This document shows positions 38,627-48,030 of a stretch of 64,000 nt of DNA, one piece after another. The stretch covers positions 226,001 through 290,000 of the forward strand of contig WGNK01000003.1 in assembly GCA_016124535.1 (NCBI GenBank). The letters run 5' to 3'. The notes beneath the pieces were generated by a model that was not told where the DNA came from, did no database searches, and saw only the letters and a list, made by a program, of their open reading frames with translations. Source of the stretch: Azospirillum sp. GTDB lineage: Bacteria; Pseudomonadota; Alphaproteobacteria; Azospirillales; Azospirillaceae. Positions within the stretch are counted from its first letter, which is position 1, and every line of letters begins with the position of its first letter. A program made the position numbers and the translations under genes.

Positions 38627-39037
38627 TCAGTGCATGCCCTTGTCGTGGAAAAACGGCGTGTAGAGCTTGTCGGTACCCTGGATGTGCTTGATCAACCAGT
38701 TCTTGAGGAAGGTCATGACCTCCATGCTCAGCATGGCGGTGGCGCCGGAGTGATACTTCCGCTGAATCTCGACCACCTGCTTGGTCAAGATCTCGTGTTC
38801 CTTGCGATGCGCGGCCATGTCCGGATAGCCATGCTTCTGCATGTAATGTTCTTCATGTGAAAAATGGGTTTTTGTGTATTCGATCAAGCGGTCGAGAATG
38901 CCACCAAGCGCCTCTTTGCCGCGCCCGGACTGGACTGCGTCGAAGAGTTCGTTGATCATTGCGATCAACTTCTTGTGCTCGTCATCGAATTGACCAACCC
39001 CGACGCTCATGCGTTCGGACCATTCCATCAGCGGCAT
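38627..39037 (-). CDS. bacteriohemerythrin
   Basis: 136-residue, four-helix oxygen-binding non-heme di-iron protein. The iron ligands are in order: DDEHKKL (His21 region), HFSHEEHYM (His and Glu), HRKEHEIL (His, His) and HIQGTDKLYTPFF (His, Asp). The length and the C-terminal H-x4-D motif match stand-alone hemerythrins that deliver or scavenge oxygen. Its stop codon overlaps the possible CTG start of the M23 gene downstream, so co-translation is possible. Confidence 0.93.
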   Translation of the reverse strand: MPLMEWSERMSVGVGQFDDEHKKLIAMINELFDAVQSGRGKEALGGILDRLIEYTKTHFSHEEHYMQKHGYPDMAAHRKEHEILTKQVVEIQRKYHSGATAMLSMEVMTFLKNWLIKHIQGTDKLYTPFFHDKGMH

Positions 39038-39177
39038 TTGGTGAGTCCCTATCGTGCAACAACGCGTTTTTTATTTGTTGGCAAAATAGGCTTTTGCAAG
39101 CGCGAAAGCAAACAAACTTGCCCCCGACGGCCCGCTGCGACGGCATAGCGCGCCCCGGCGCGCTCGCGGCCGCATGC

Positions 39178-41298
39178 TTAGCGCCGGCGGCGCTTGCCCG
39201 GCCGCTGCTGTGGGGCTGCTTTCCGTGCGGCGGCCGGCGCCACGCCCGGTCTGTCGAGCCCGAGTTCCATTGCCTCCAGCCGGCGCAATTCATCACGCAG
39301 CCGGGCGGCTTCCTCGAATTCGAGGTCGGCAGCGGCGGCGCGCATGCGCTTCTCCAGATCGGCCAATACCGCTTTCAGGTTGTGGCCGACCAGTTCGGCA
39401 GCGCCCACCGCCCCGGTCTTGACGGTGACGCGGTCGCCCCGCTCATAGACGCTTTCCATGATGTCGGAGATCGATTTGCGCACGCTTTCCGGCGTGATGC
39501 CATTGGCGGCATTATAGGCCTGCTGCTTTTCCCGCCGGCGGTTGGTCTCGTCGATGGCGTATTGCATGCTGCCGGTGATCCGATCGGCGTAGAGCAGGGC
39601 GCGTCCCTCGACATTGCGGGCAGCCCGCCCGATGGTCTGGATCAGCGAGGTCTTGGACCGCAGATAGCCTTCCTTGTCGGCATCCAGGATCGCGACCAAT
39701 GCGCATTCCGGGATGTCGAGCCCCTCGCGCAGCAGATTGATCCCAATCAGCACGTCGAAGGCGCCGAGCCGCAGGTCGCGGATGATCTCGATCCGCTCCA
39801 ATGTTTCGACATCGGAATGAATATAGCGCACCCGCAGCCCGGCCTCGTGGAGATATTCGGTCAGTGCCTCGGCCATCTTTTTGGTCAAGGTGGTGACCAA
39901 TACCCGCATGCCGCGGGCGGCAACCGCCCGGCATTCCGCGAGCAGGTCATCGACCTGGGTCTCGGTCGGGCGCACGATCACCAAGGGGTCGATCAGCCCG
40001 GTCGGCCGGACCACCTGCTCGACGAAGACGCCGCCGGCACGCTCCAACTCCCAGGTTTGTGGCGTTGCCGAAACGAAGACCGTTTGCGGGCGCATCTCGT
40101 CCCATTCCTCGAATTTGAGCGGACGATTGTCGAGGCAGGACGGCAGGCGGAAACCATAATCGGCAAGCGTCGATTTGCGCATAAAGTCGCCACGGAACAT
40201 ACCGCCGATCTGGGGCACCATGACGTGGCTTTCGTCGACAAACAGCAGCGCGGTCTTGGGCAGGTATTCGAACAAATTGGGCGGCGGCTCGCCGGGCTTG
40301 CGGCCGGTTAGATAGCGGGAGTAGTTCTCGATCCCGGCGCATGAACCGGTCGCCACCAACATTTCGATATCGAATTGGCACCTCTGTTCCAGGCGTTGAG
40401 CCTCCAGCAGCTTGCCGGTCGCCTCGAACTCCGCCAGCCTCGCCTTCAACTCCCGTTTGATCTGCTCGACCGCCTGCAGCATGGTCGGCTTGGGCGTGAC
40501 ATAGTGGCTGTTGGGATAGATCACCACGGCATCGAGCGCCGCCAGCTTTTCGCCGGTCAGCGGATCGATCTCGTGGATTGCCTCCAACTCGTCGCCGAAC
40601 AGCGACAGCCGCCACGCCCGGTCTTCCAAATGCGCCGGGAAAAGCTCGACGGTGTCGCCGCGCACCCGAAATGTTCCGCGTCCGAAACTATGATCATTAC
40701 GCTTGTACTGCAGCTCGGTCAGTCGGGTAAGCAGGCGGGAGCGCTCGACCATCGCGCCGGTGCTGACGGTAAAGGTCATCTCGCTATAGGTCTCGACCGA
40801 ACCGATGCCGTAGATGCACGATACCGAGGCCACAATCACGACATCTTCCCGCTCCAGCAGAGAGCGGGTGGCGGCGTGGCGCATCCGATCGATCTGTTCA
40901 TTGATTGAGGATTCTTTCTCAATATAGGTGTCGGTCCGCGGCACATAGGCTTCCGGCTGATAGTAGTCATAATATGATACAAAGTATTCAACGGCATTGT
41001 TCGGGAAAAATGACTTCATCTCCCCATAGAGTTGGGCCGCCAGTGTCTTGTTCGGCGCCAGCACCAGCGCCGGCCGCTGCATCTGCTGGATCACCTGAGC
41101 CATGGTGAAAGTCTTGCCCGAGCCGGTTACGCCCAACAGCACCTGGTCGCGCTCGCCGCGTTCGATGCCTTCGGTCAGTTCGGCGATGGCCCGCGGCTGG
41201 TCGCCGGCCGGCCGGTAGTCGGACACCAGCTCGAAGCGTCGACCGCCGCCGGGGGCGACCTTCATCAGCGGCGGCTGGCTGAGCACAGGATAAGTCAT
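39178..41298 (-). CDS. uvrB: excinuclease ABC subunit B
   Basis: Damage-verifying helicase-like subunit of nucleotide excision repair. 706 residues: Walker [16 protein letters not shown], the beta-hairpin [29 protein letters not shown] (motif II), the helicase core ([16 protein letters not shown]), and the C-terminal UVR motif ([20 protein letters not shown]), then a basic tail. Start ATG 41298. No other uvr gene is adjacent, as is usual for this gene. Confidence 0.98.
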   Translation of the reverse strand: MTYPVLSQPPLMKVAPGGGRRFELVSDYRPAGDQPRAIAELTEGIERGERDQVLLGVTGSGKTFTMAQVIQQMQRPALVLAPNKTLAAQLYGEMKSFFPNNAVEYFVSYYDYYQPEAYVPRTDTYIEKESSINEQIDRMRHAATRSLLEREDVVIVASVSCIYGIGSVETYSEMTFTVSTGAMVERSRLLTRLTELQYKRNDHSFGRGTFRVRGDTVELFPAHLEDRAWRLSLFGDELEAIHEIDPLTGEKLAALDAVVIYPNSHYVTPKPTMLQAVEQIKRELKARLAEFEATGKLLEAQRLEQRCQFDIEMLVATGSCAGIENYSRYLTGRKPGEPPPNLFEYLPKTALLFVDESHVMVPQIGGMFRGDFMRKSTLADYGFRLPSCLDNRPLKFEEWDEMRPQTVFVSATPQTWELERAGGVFVEQVVRPTGLIDPLVIVRPTETQVDDLLAECRAVAARGMRVLVTTLTKKMAEALTEYLHEAGLRVRYIHSDVETLERIEIIRDLRLGAFDVLIGINLLREGLDIPECALVAILDADKEGYLRSKTSLIQTIGRAARNVEGRALLYADRITGSMQYAIDETNRRREKQQAYNAANGITPESVRKSISDIMESVYERGDRVTVKTGAVGAAELVGHNLKAVLADLEKRMRAAAADLEFEEAARLRDELRRLEAMELGLDRPGVAPAAARKAAPQQRPGKRRRR

Positions 41299-41331
41299 CG
41301 CCCCAGTCTAAGGCCAAGCCCGCGGCACTGC

Positions 41332-41403
41332 CAGGGTCTTGGCGCACGCCAGGGCCGGGGTCTTGGCGTAAGCCAGGGCCAGGGTCTTGGCGCAAGCCAG
41401 AGA
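41332..41403. repeat. 24-base tandem repeat, three copies
   Basis: Copies at 41332-41355, 41356-41379 and 41380-41403, each like CAGGGTCTTGGCG followed by CACGCCAGGGC, with one to four differences. The unit is a multiple of three, and all frames stay open through it, but no gene is supported. It lies between the start of uvrB and the SRPBCC gene, so it could disturb either promoter. Confidence 0.9.
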
Positions 41404-41516
41404 TGGTGTCCTTGCTTTCACCGGCGGGAACGTGGACCATCGAGCGCAATCCGGGCGACTCGACGCCTCGTCGCCAATGACGCAGCCAATGGCCCGGAAA
41501 CCTGGGAGGAAGAGCA

Positions 41517-41957
41517 ATGGCCAGACTGTTCCGCAGTACCGTGATCGACGCGCCGCTGGCGCGGGTATGGCCGGTGATTCGCGATTTCCGCGGTCTTTCG
41601 GATTGGCATCCCGCCTTTGCCGATTGCGTGATCGAGGACGGTGTCCCCGGCGACCGGGTCGGCTGCGTCCGCCGCTTCGAACTCGCCGACGGCGGCGGGA
41701 CCTTGCGCGAGCAATTGCTGGCGCTCGATGACCAGCGAAAATTGCTGGCCTACACGATCCTGTCGTCACCGGTGCCGATCACCAACTACGTCTCGGTGAT
41801 GCGGGTGGTCAGCGTGACCGACGGCGACCGCAGCTTCCTGCGCTGGTCTTGCGACTTCGACGTGAAACCGGAAGACGCGGCGGCTATGGAGGATCTGCTC
41901 GGCAACGGCGTCTATCAGGGCGGTTTCGACGCCTTGAAGGCGATGCTCGCCGGCTGA
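41517..41957 (+). CDS. SRPBCC-family (polyketide cyclase/START-like) protein
   Basis: 146 residues from ATG 41517, preceded by GGGAGGAAG. It begins MARLFRSTVIDAPLARVWPV, and DFRGLSDWHPAF is a classic SRPBCC opening; GDRVGCVRRFELADGGGTLREQLLALDD is the central sheet. The fold binds hydrophobic ligands. The true ligand or reaction is unknown. The gene stands alone, followed by a possible terminator. Confidence 0.85.
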   Translation: MARLFRSTVIDAPLARVWPVIRDFRGLSDWHPAFADCVIEDGVPGDRVGCVRRFELADGGGTLREQLLALDDQRKLLAYTILSSPVPITNYVSVMRVVSVTDGDRSFLRWSCDFDVKPEDAAAMEDLLGNGVYQGGFDALKAMLAG

Positions 41958-41996
41958 CCCGGCCTGGTTCTGCCCTGACCCATCCGGCCGGGTTTT
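41957..41996 (+). terminator. possible terminator of the SRPBCC gene
   Basis: Arms ACCCGGCC (41957-41964) and GGCCGGGT (41986-41993) with a 21-base loop and a TTTT run. The loop is long, so termination may be weak. Confidence 0.4.
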
Positions 41997-42087
41997 CTGC
42001 TATCCTGGATGCCGCCAGAACGGCGGCCCGGCGCGGGGAATTCGTGACCTCGGCGCCGCAAGCACCCGGCCGAAAAGGGGGGAAGTG

Positions 42088-42288
42088 ATGGGGGACACCA
42101 GGACTCCGGCGAGACCGGGTGCCGTGACGATGCTGCAGCACCTTCGTCGCAGCCGGCGCGGTGCCACCGCTCTGGAATATTGCATCATCGCCGGCGCGGT
42201 CGCGGTCGCGCTGATTGCCGCCATGGCGGTGCTGGCGCCCCGGATCGAGGCGTTGCTGGTGGCCATCTTTGCGCTGGTGAGCTTTTGA
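42088..42288 (+). CDS. Flp/Fap type IVb pilin
   Basis: 66 residues from ATG 42088, with a run of G plus AAG before it. The prepilin motif is RRGATALEYCIIAGAVAVAL: cleavage after Gly, Glu at +5, Tyr at +6, followed by the hydrophobic helix. Normal length for Flp subunits of Tad pili. No tad, cpa or prepilin peptidase genes are in the window, so the assembly genes must lie elsewhere. It ends six bases from the convergent trmJ. Confidence 0.85.
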   Translation: MGDTRTPARPGAVTMLQHLRRSRRGATALEYCIIAGAVAVALIAAMAVLAPRIEALLVAIFALVSF

Positions 42289-42294
42289 CCGGCG

Positions 42295-43071
42295 CTACTT
42301 TTCGCGTCCGCCTTTGGGCCTTCCGGTCAGGCTGGCAACGATGCCGTGAAAGGTGCGGACTTCCTGTTCGGTCAGGTCCATGCGCTGGAAGGCATTGCGG
42401 ATGGTCCGGATCATCGACGGCCGCTTGTCCGGGGTCGAGAAGAAGCCGGTGGCATCCAACTCCCCTTCGAGGTGCTCGAGGAAATTGACCAACTCGGCCT
42501 TGGTCGCGACCCTGGTCGGGCCGGCATGGAACTGGCGGTCGGGCGGCAATTCGCCAGTCTGGAACCATTCATAGCCGATCAGCAGCACCGCCTGGGCCAG
42601 GTTGAGCGAACTGAACGCCGGGTTGAGCGGCACCGTGATCAGGGCGTCGGCGAAGGTGGTGTCGAGATTGACCAGGCCGGAGCGCTCGGGTCCGAACAGT
42701 ACGCCGGTACGGACTCCGGCCGCCCAATCGGCGCGCAACTCGGCGGCGGCAGCGCGCGGGCTGAGGATGCGCTGGATCATATCGCGATTGCGCGCGGTGG
42801 TGGCATAGACTCGCTGGAGGTCGGTGACAGCCTCGGCGGTCGAGTCGAACAGCCGGGCGGCATCGAGCACCTGGTCAGCGCCTGAGGCGGCGGTAACCGC
42901 CCATTCGCTGGGCCAGCCATCGCGTGGCCGCACCAGGCGCAAATCGGTCAAGCCGCAATTCAGCATGGCGCGGGCGGCGGCGCCGATATTGGCGCCGAGC
43001 TGCGGCTCGACCAGGATGATGGCCGGCCCGCCGAGCACCGCCGGCCGGGTGCGGTCCTTCCCCGACGTCAT
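42295..43071 (-). CDS. trmJ: tRNA (cytidine/uridine-2'-O-)-methyltransferase TrmJ
   Basis: 258-residue SPOUT methyltransferase acting on position 32 of tRNA. The N-terminus has AIILVEPQLGANIGAAARAM, and the knot region holds GVLFGPERSGL and ITVPLNPAFSSLNLAQAVLLIGYE, all conserved in TrmJ. The length matches. Start ATG 43071. It lies 26 bases after cimA on the same strand and is probably co-transcribed with it. Confidence 0.92.
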   Translation of the reverse strand: MTSGKDRTRPAVLGGPAIILVEPQLGANIGAAARAMLNCGLTDLRLVRPRDGWPSEWAVTAASGADQVLDAARLFDSTAEAVTDLQRVYATTARNRDMIQRILSPRAAAAELRADWAAGVRTGVLFGPERSGLVNLDTTFADALITVPLNPAFSSLNLAQAVLLIGYEWFQTGELPPDRQFHAGPTRVATKAELVNFLEHLEGELDATGFFSTPDKRPSMIRTIRNAFQRMDLTEQEVRTFHGIVASLTGRPKGGREK

Positions 43072-43097
43072 CGGCCTAGCCCGCTCCGTGTCCACCG

Positions 43098-44699
43098 TCA
43101 CCGTGGCCGCGCCGCGACGCCCGCCCGATAGAGCTTGTAGTTGAAGCTGTCGAGCAGGGCTTCGATCGAGGCGTCGATGATGTTGGTCGAAACACCCAGA
43201 GTCGCCCATTCCTCGTCGGCACCGTTCATGCTGGTGATCAGCACCCGCGGCATCGCGCCGGAGCCGTCGTTGGCGTGGAGGATGCGCACCCGGTAATCGA
43301 CCAGGCGCATCGCCGACAGCGCCGGGTAGGATGGCTCCAAGGCCTTGCGCAGCGCGCGGTCGAGCGCATTCACCGGGCCGTTGCCGTCGGCGACCGTGTG
43401 CTGGACCTCTTTGCCGACCCGGATCTTGATCGAGGCCTCGGATTCGGTGACCAGCTTGCCGACCGCATTGTAGCGGCGCTCGTCGGTGACCGAGAAGCGC
43501 AGCAGTTCGAAATAGTCGGCGACCTGGCCCAGCGAGCGGCGGGCCAGCAGTTCGAAGCTGGCGGCGGCGGCGTCGTAGGCATAACCCTCGTAGTCGCGCT
43601 GCTTGACCGTCTCGACCAGCTTGGCGACCCGCGGGTCGTTGGGATCGATTTCCAACCCGATCTCGCGGAAGCGGGCCAAAAGGTTGGAACGGCCGGCCTG
43701 GTCGGAAACCACGATCACCCGCTGATTGCCGACCCGCGCCGGGTCGACGTGCTCGTAACAGGTCGGGTCCTTTTCGACCGCCGAGACATGCAGCCCGCCC
43801 TTATGGGCAAAGGCGCTGGCGCCGACATAGGCTGCGTGGCGGTCCGAGCTGCGGTTGAGCCGTTCGTCGAGTTCGCGGCTGACATGAACCAACCGCCGCA
43901 GGCCCGCCTCCGAGATGCCGGTGGTGAAGCCCATCTTGAGCATCAGGGTCGGGATCAGCGACACCAGGTTGGCGTTGCCGCAGCGCTCGCCCAGGCCGTT
44001 GAGCGTGCCCTGGACCATGCGCGCACCGGCGCGCACCGCGGCCAGCGAATTGGCCACCGCGTTCTCGGTGTCGTTGTGGGTGTGAATGCCGAGCCGCGAG
44101 CCGGGGATGCGCTGGGCGACATCGCCGACGATGCGCTCGATCTCGTCGGGCAGGGTGCCGCCATTGGTATCGCACAGCACGATCCAGCGGGCCCCGCCGG
44201 CCTCTGCGGCGGACAGGCAGGCCAGCGCATAATCGGGATTGGCCTTGTAGCCGTCGAAAAAGTGCTCGGCATCGAACAGCGCATGGCCCTTGGCGGCGCG
44301 GGCGGCGGCGATGCTGTCGGCGATCACCGTCAGGTTTTCCTCGCGCGGGATGGCCAGGGCGACATCGACGTGGAAATCCCAGGTCTTGCCAACCAGACAG
44401 ATGGCACCGGCGCCGCTTTGGAACAGGGCGGCGAGGCCGGGGTCGTTGGCGGCGCTGCGGCCGGGGCGCCGGGTCATGCCGAAGGCGGTCAGGGTGGCAC
44501 GCTCGAACGCCGGCGGCTCGGCGAAAAAGGCATCGTCGGTCGGATTGGCTCCCGGCCAACCGCCTTCGACGTAGTCGATGCCAAGCCGGTCGAGCTCCCG
44601 CGCAATCGCCCTCTTATCAGCCACCGAGAAATCAACGCCCTGGGTCTGCGCACCATCGCGCAGGGTGGTATCGTAGAGGTAGATGCGCTCACCGGTCAT
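43098..44699 (-). CDS. cimA: (R)-citramalate synthase
   Basis: 533 residues. Condenses pyruvate with acetyl-CoA to citramalate, feeding isoleucine synthesis without threonine. DRE-TIM barrel: YDTTLRDGAQTQGVDFS at the start, YVEGGWPGANPTD, and HTHNDTENAVANSLAAV with metal-binding His. The C-terminal LeuA-type regulatory domain (EKDPTCYEHVDPARVGNQR onwards) could bind isoleucine. The GWPGANPTD loop and absence of LeuA-specific residues favour CimA over 2-isopropylmalate synthase. Start ATG 44699. Confidence 0.93.
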   Translation of the reverse strand: MTGERIYLYDTTLRDGAQTQGVDFSVADKRAIARELDRLGIDYVEGGWPGANPTDDAFFAEPPAFERATLTAFGMTRRPGRSAANDPGLAALFQSGAGAICLVGKTWDFHVDVALAIPREENLTVIADSIAAARAAKGHALFDAEHFFDGYKANPDYALACLSAAEAGGARWIVLCDTNGGTLPDEIERIVGDVAQRIPGSRLGIHTHNDTENAVANSLAAVRAGARMVQGTLNGLGERCGNANLVSLIPTLMLKMGFTTGISEAGLRRLVHVSRELDERLNRSSDRHAAYVGASAFAHKGGLHVSAVEKDPTCYEHVDPARVGNQRVIVVSDQAGRSNLLARFREIGLEIDPNDPRVAKLVETVKQRDYEGYAYDAAAASFELLARRSLGQVADYFELLRFSVTDERRYNAVGKLVTESEASIKIRVGKEVQHTVADGNGPVNALDRALRKALEPSYPALSAMRLVDYRVRILHANDGSGAMPRVLITSMNGADEEWATLGVSTNIIDASIEALLDSFNYKLYRAGVAARPR

Positions 44700-44955
44700 C
44701 GCCAAGGCCCTGGATCTGCAGCGGGGCGCAACAATGGCCGATCGCCCGCTGCTTCTCAATCTTTTTCGCGGCACGGGACCTCTGCTGGCGGCGGCGGGTT
44801 GACGCGGCGCGTGATGATCGTCAGCCAACACACTCAATTCGCCCATGAATCCGCCTCGTCAATGCGGATGGGCCATGGTACACTTCACCATTCAAGACTT
44901 TGCCATGTCGGGTCCGCGACTCCCCAGGGTCGGGTATCGGAACCGGAAAGGCCAG

Positions 44956-45846
44956 ATGTTCCAGTTCACTGCCCTCGTTTTCGTGATTACCTTTGGACTG
45001 GTGGTTACCGTCCTGGTGCTGCGCGAGTTCGACCTGCTGACCGCCGGTGCCGGGTTCATCGTCGGGATCGGCCTGGTCGTCGCCTCGCTGTTGTACGATG
45101 CCTATCTGGTGGTCGACGACTTCCTGCTTGCCGGCGGCATGCTGGCGATCCTGATTGGGACGGTTTCCCTGCTGTCGCCCCGGCGGCATCTCGACTGGCA
45201 CGGCTTGGGGCTCGCTCTGGTTCGGGCGTTCCTGGTCGCGGGGGGCGTCCTGGTCGGGCTCTTCCGTCTGCTGCGGGCAGCCGTCGGGCCGGTCGCCACC
45301 CCGGCGCCGGTGGTCCGGCGCCGCCGCGCGGCTTCAGCCGCGATGCCGACCACCGGATCGAAACCGGCGGTTCGTGGTGGCGTCCGGCACCGCTACCGCC
45401 TGGCTCCCTCCGGCCCGGCGAACCACGACCCGCTCCTGCCGAGCTTGCCCCGCGCGCTATCTCGGGCGGACGCCGTGCCGGACGAAACGCGGGCCACGCA
45501 GCCGACCCGGTTCGCCGGGGTGCGGGCACCGAACTCCGCCACCGGCGATTCTCCGGCCGGGAACGCGGTGGCCGAGGATGGTTTAACGGCCGAGACATCG
45601 GCGGACGCCGGCTTAGCAGTTGACCTCTTCGCAGCCGACGCCTTCGCAGCCAACACGGGGGCGGATGAGTCCCCCGACGACGAGCCGATCGACGACGACG
45701 ACGAGGACCGACAGGTCGCGTTAGAGATCAGCCGGTCGCGCTGGGGGCCGGATCCCGAACTCGAGGGGTTGTCGCTCAGGATGTCGCGACTGCCGGCGGA
45801 TCCGCCGCGCCCCGGCTATCTGACCCGCCTGGCGCGGCGCCACTGA
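44956..45846 (+). CDS. membrane protein with long acidic, low-complexity tail
   Basis: About 296 residues. ATG 44956 has GGAAAGG five bases upstream; earlier in-frame starts lack one. Four hydrophobic helices occupy the first ~115 residues (FQFTALVFVITFGLVVTVL, then FIVGIGLVVASLLYDAYL and two more). After RRRRAASAA the C-terminal ~170 residues are hydrophilic and Ala/Asp-rich, with a run DDEPIDDDDEDRQ and a conserved-looking end. I do not recognise the family. Stands alone, divergent from cimA. Confidence 0.68.
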   Translation: MFQFTALVFVITFGLVVTVLVLREFDLLTAGAGFIVGIGLVVASLLYDAYLVVDDFLLAGGMLAILIGTVSLLSPRRHLDWHGLGLALVRAFLVAGGVLVGLFRLLRAAVGPVATPAPVVRRRRAASAAMPTTGSKPAVRGGVRHRYRLAPSGPANHDPLLPSLPRALSRADAVPDETRATQPTRFAGVRAPNSATGDSPAGNAVAEDGLTAETSADAGLAVDLFAADAFAANTGADESPDDEPIDDDDEDRQVALEISRSRWGPDPELEGLSLRMSRLPADPPRPGYLTRLARRH

Positions 45847-45915
45847 GGCTCTGGATCGGCCGATAATTCTCTGACTATAGTCGCGCCGGCAGTTTCTTTC
45901 GAAGGCGTCCAGCCC

Positions 45916-46740
45916 GTGACCTATGACCTGGTATCTCTCGCGCCGTTGGCGCTTGCCCTGATGTTCGCCGGCCTGTGCGGCGGCATCCTTGCCGGTCTGC
46001 TCGGGGTCGGCGGCGGCATCGTGATCGTGCCGGTGCTGTTTCATCTGTTCAGCCTGATCGGCATCGATCCCGCGGTGAAGATGCATCTGGCGGTCGGTAC
46101 CTCGCTGGCGTCGATCATTCCGACCTCGATTTCCTCGATCCGCTCACATCTGAAGCGCGGCGCCGTCGACAAGGAACTGCTGCGCAGCTGGGCGCCGTCG
46201 ATCGCGGTCGGGGTTCTGGCGGGCACGGTGCTGGCCGGCCTGGTGCGGGGACCGGTGCTGACCGGAGTGTTCGCCGTGATTGCGCTTCTGGTTGCGACCC
46301 ATATGACGGTGACCCGCGAAGGCATGCGGATCGCCGAGCAGCTGCCGACCGGGCTGCTCAAGCATGTCATCGCCGCCCTGATCGGCTGTTTCTCGGCGAT
46401 GATGGGGATCGGCGGCGGCACGCTGACCGTGCCGACCCTGGCCTTGTGCAATTTTCCGATCCGCCGCGCCGTCGCCACCGCCGCGGCGATCGGGCTGATC
46501 ATCGCCATTCCGGGCACCATCGGCTTCATCGTGAGCGGTCTCGGCGTCGCCAGCCGACCGCCGCTCAGTATCGGTTATGTCAGTGTGATGGGGTTTTTGC
46601 TGATTGCGCCGGTCAGCATGCTGGCGGCGCCCGTGGGCGCCCGGATCGCCCATACCATCGATCCAGAGCTGCTGCGCAAGGCCTTCGCCCTGTTCCTGGC
46701 GCTGACCTCGGCCAGGATGTTCTACGGCTTGCTCGGCTGA
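45916..46740 (+). CDS. TauE/SafE-family membrane permease
   Basis: 274 residues, about eight helices in two repeats. The repeat openings are MFAGLCGGILAGLLGVGGG and FSAMMGIGGGTLTVPTLALC, both glycine-rich as in the family. Members export sulfite, sulfoacetate or organosulfonates. GTG 45916 is the only suitable start. No sulfur-metabolism gene is nearby, so the substrate is open. Converges with rpoH. Confidence 0.87.
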   Translation: MTYDLVSLAPLALALMFAGLCGGILAGLLGVGGGIVIVPVLFHLFSLIGIDPAVKMHLAVGTSLASIIPTSISSIRSHLKRGAVDKELLRSWAPSIAVGVLAGTVLAGLVRGPVLTGVFAVIALLVATHMTVTREGMRIAEQLPTGLLKHVIAALIGCFSAMMGIGGGTLTVPTLALCNFPIRRAVATAAAIGLIIAIPGTIGFIVSGLGVASRPPLSIGYVSVMGFLLIAPVSMLAAPVGARIAHTIDPELLRKAFALFLALTSARMFYGLLG

Positions 46741-46770
46741 ACCCGGCCCAGGCCAGGCCGGAGCCGGCGG

Positions 46771-46803
46771 AAAAATCCGGGGCGGCGGGTCGCGCCGCCC
46801 CGG
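46771..46803 (-). terminator. intrinsic terminator of rpoH
   Basis: Perfect 11-base arms CCGGGGCGGCG (46777-46787) and its complement at 46793-46803, with a 5-base loop. On the minus strand a T run follows at 46775-46771. It lies 32 bases after the rpoH stop and may also stop the convergent TauE transcript. Confidence 0.82.
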
Positions 46804-46834
46804 GCCGGCGAGGCCCTCACGCTTGGGGGGGACT

Positions 46835-47722
46835 TCAGGCCTCGACGAACAGGTCTGACGGAGCTTCGACCCGACGCAGGATCGAATCGCGCAATTTGCC
46901 GAGCGCGCGGTGTTCGAGTTGGCGGACGCGCTCCTTGCTGACGCCGAGTTCCCGGCCCAGCTCTTCCAGAGTGGCACCCTCGTCGCGCAGCCGGCGCTGG
47001 CTGATGATCGTGCGCTCCCGCGGGCTGAGCTCTCCCAAAGCCTCGCTCAGCCAGCGCGAGCGGGTACGGCCGTCACGCATGCCGATCACCACGGCTTCCG
47101 GTGACGGGCGCTGATCGGCCAGGAAATCCTGCCAGTCGTCGTCGCCGGCCTCGTTGATCGGCGCGTTGAGCGACTGGTCGCTGGCGGCCATGCGCATTTC
47201 CATCGATTCGACATCGGAAACCTCGACCCGAAGTTCGCGGGCGATCCACTCGCGCCCCTCGTTGGTCAGGTTTCCGTTGTCCGAACTGGCGTGGATGCGG
47301 GCGCGCAGGCGGCGCAGGTTGAAAAACAGCGATTTCTGGGCAGCGGTGGTGCCGGTGCGGACGATCGACCAGTTGCGCAGGATATAGTCCTGCATGGCCG
47401 AACGGATCCACCAGGCGGCATAGGTCGAGAAGCGCACCTCGCGATCCGGTTCGAACCGCGCCGCCGCCTGCATCAGCCCGACATTGCCTTCCTGGACCAA
47501 ATCGCCCATCGGCAGGCCGTAGTTGCGGAAACGCACCGCCGTCGACACCACCAGCCTGGTATAGGCACGGACCAATTCGTGGAGTGCCTCCTGGTCGCTG
47601 TCTTCGCGCCAGCGCCGGGCCAGTTCGAATTCATGGGTGCGGGCCAGTAACGGCTCCCGCATTGAAGCCTTGATGTAATTCAGATTGGCCCGCTGCGTTT
47701 CCGGATCGTCGATATAGGCCAT
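46835..47722 (-). CDS. rpoH: RNA polymerase sigma-32 factor RpoH
   Basis: 295-residue heat-shock sigma factor. Region 2 has DLVQEGNVGLMQAAARFEPD and RFSTYAAWWIRSAMQDYIL; the RpoH box is QKSLFFNLRRLR, the diagnostic segment; region 4.2 has TLEELGRELGVSKERVRQLE. Start ATG 47722 follows GGAAG. Many alphaproteobacteria have two rpoH genes; which this one is cannot be told. It probably serves the CTTGACC-CCCATTT promoter before hsp20 at 53071. It is followed by an intrinsic terminator. Confidence 0.95.
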   Translation of the reverse strand: MAYIDDPETQRANLNYIKASMREPLLARTHEFELARRWREDSDQEALHELVRAYTRLVVSTAVRFRNYGLPMGDLVQEGNVGLMQAAARFEPDREVRFSTYAAWWIRSAMQDYILRNWSIVRTGTTAAQKSLFFNLRRLRARIHASSDNGNLTNEGREWIARELRVEVSDVESMEMRMAASDQSLNAPINEAGDDDWQDFLADQRPSPEAVVIGMRDGRTRSRWLSEALGELSPRERTIISQRRLRDEGATLEELGRELGVSKERVRQLEHRALGKLRDSILRRVEAPSDLFVEA

Positions 47723-48030
47723 TGCCGCTTCCCTTCTCGCTCAAGGATGACCCGCCCGACTGCGGTTACGGCAAGCTTCTTTGCCAGTGTCCGCATTGTC
47801 GAACCTGGTACGCAAGGCGCCGCGGGTTTGGATCACCGCCCGGCATGATTTCGTGCCGGGTCGGGCGGCGGCGGGTGGCGGCAGGTGGCGGCGGCGTTGT
47901 GAAAGGCTAAGCCCGCTGCTCGGATAAGGGGTGGAGAGGGCGCCTTGCGCCGAGCCCGGCTGCCGGCGGTGGCAGCGGTCTGGGGCGACCGTCAGGGGCG
48001 GCGGTCAGGGGCAGCGGTCAGGGGCAGCGG
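47723..48030. other. rpoH upstream region with hairpin and repeats
   Basis: No gene supported. Inverted repeat CCCGGCA/TGCCGGG (47839-47845, 47854-47860) lies ~120 bases before rpoH and could form a hairpin in its leader or be an operator. The tandem repeat described at 47980-48057 follows. Confidence 0.5.

Noticed and set aside
43275..45623. 782-codon plus-strand frame antisense to cimA
   Set aside because: It spans cimA, a promoter region and part of the next gene in another frame; no domain seen.
47722..47910. Small plus-strand frame with CQCPHC, resembling a zinc ribbon
   Set aside because: Antisense to the rpoH leader, starts inside the rpoH start codon region and has no ribosome binding site.
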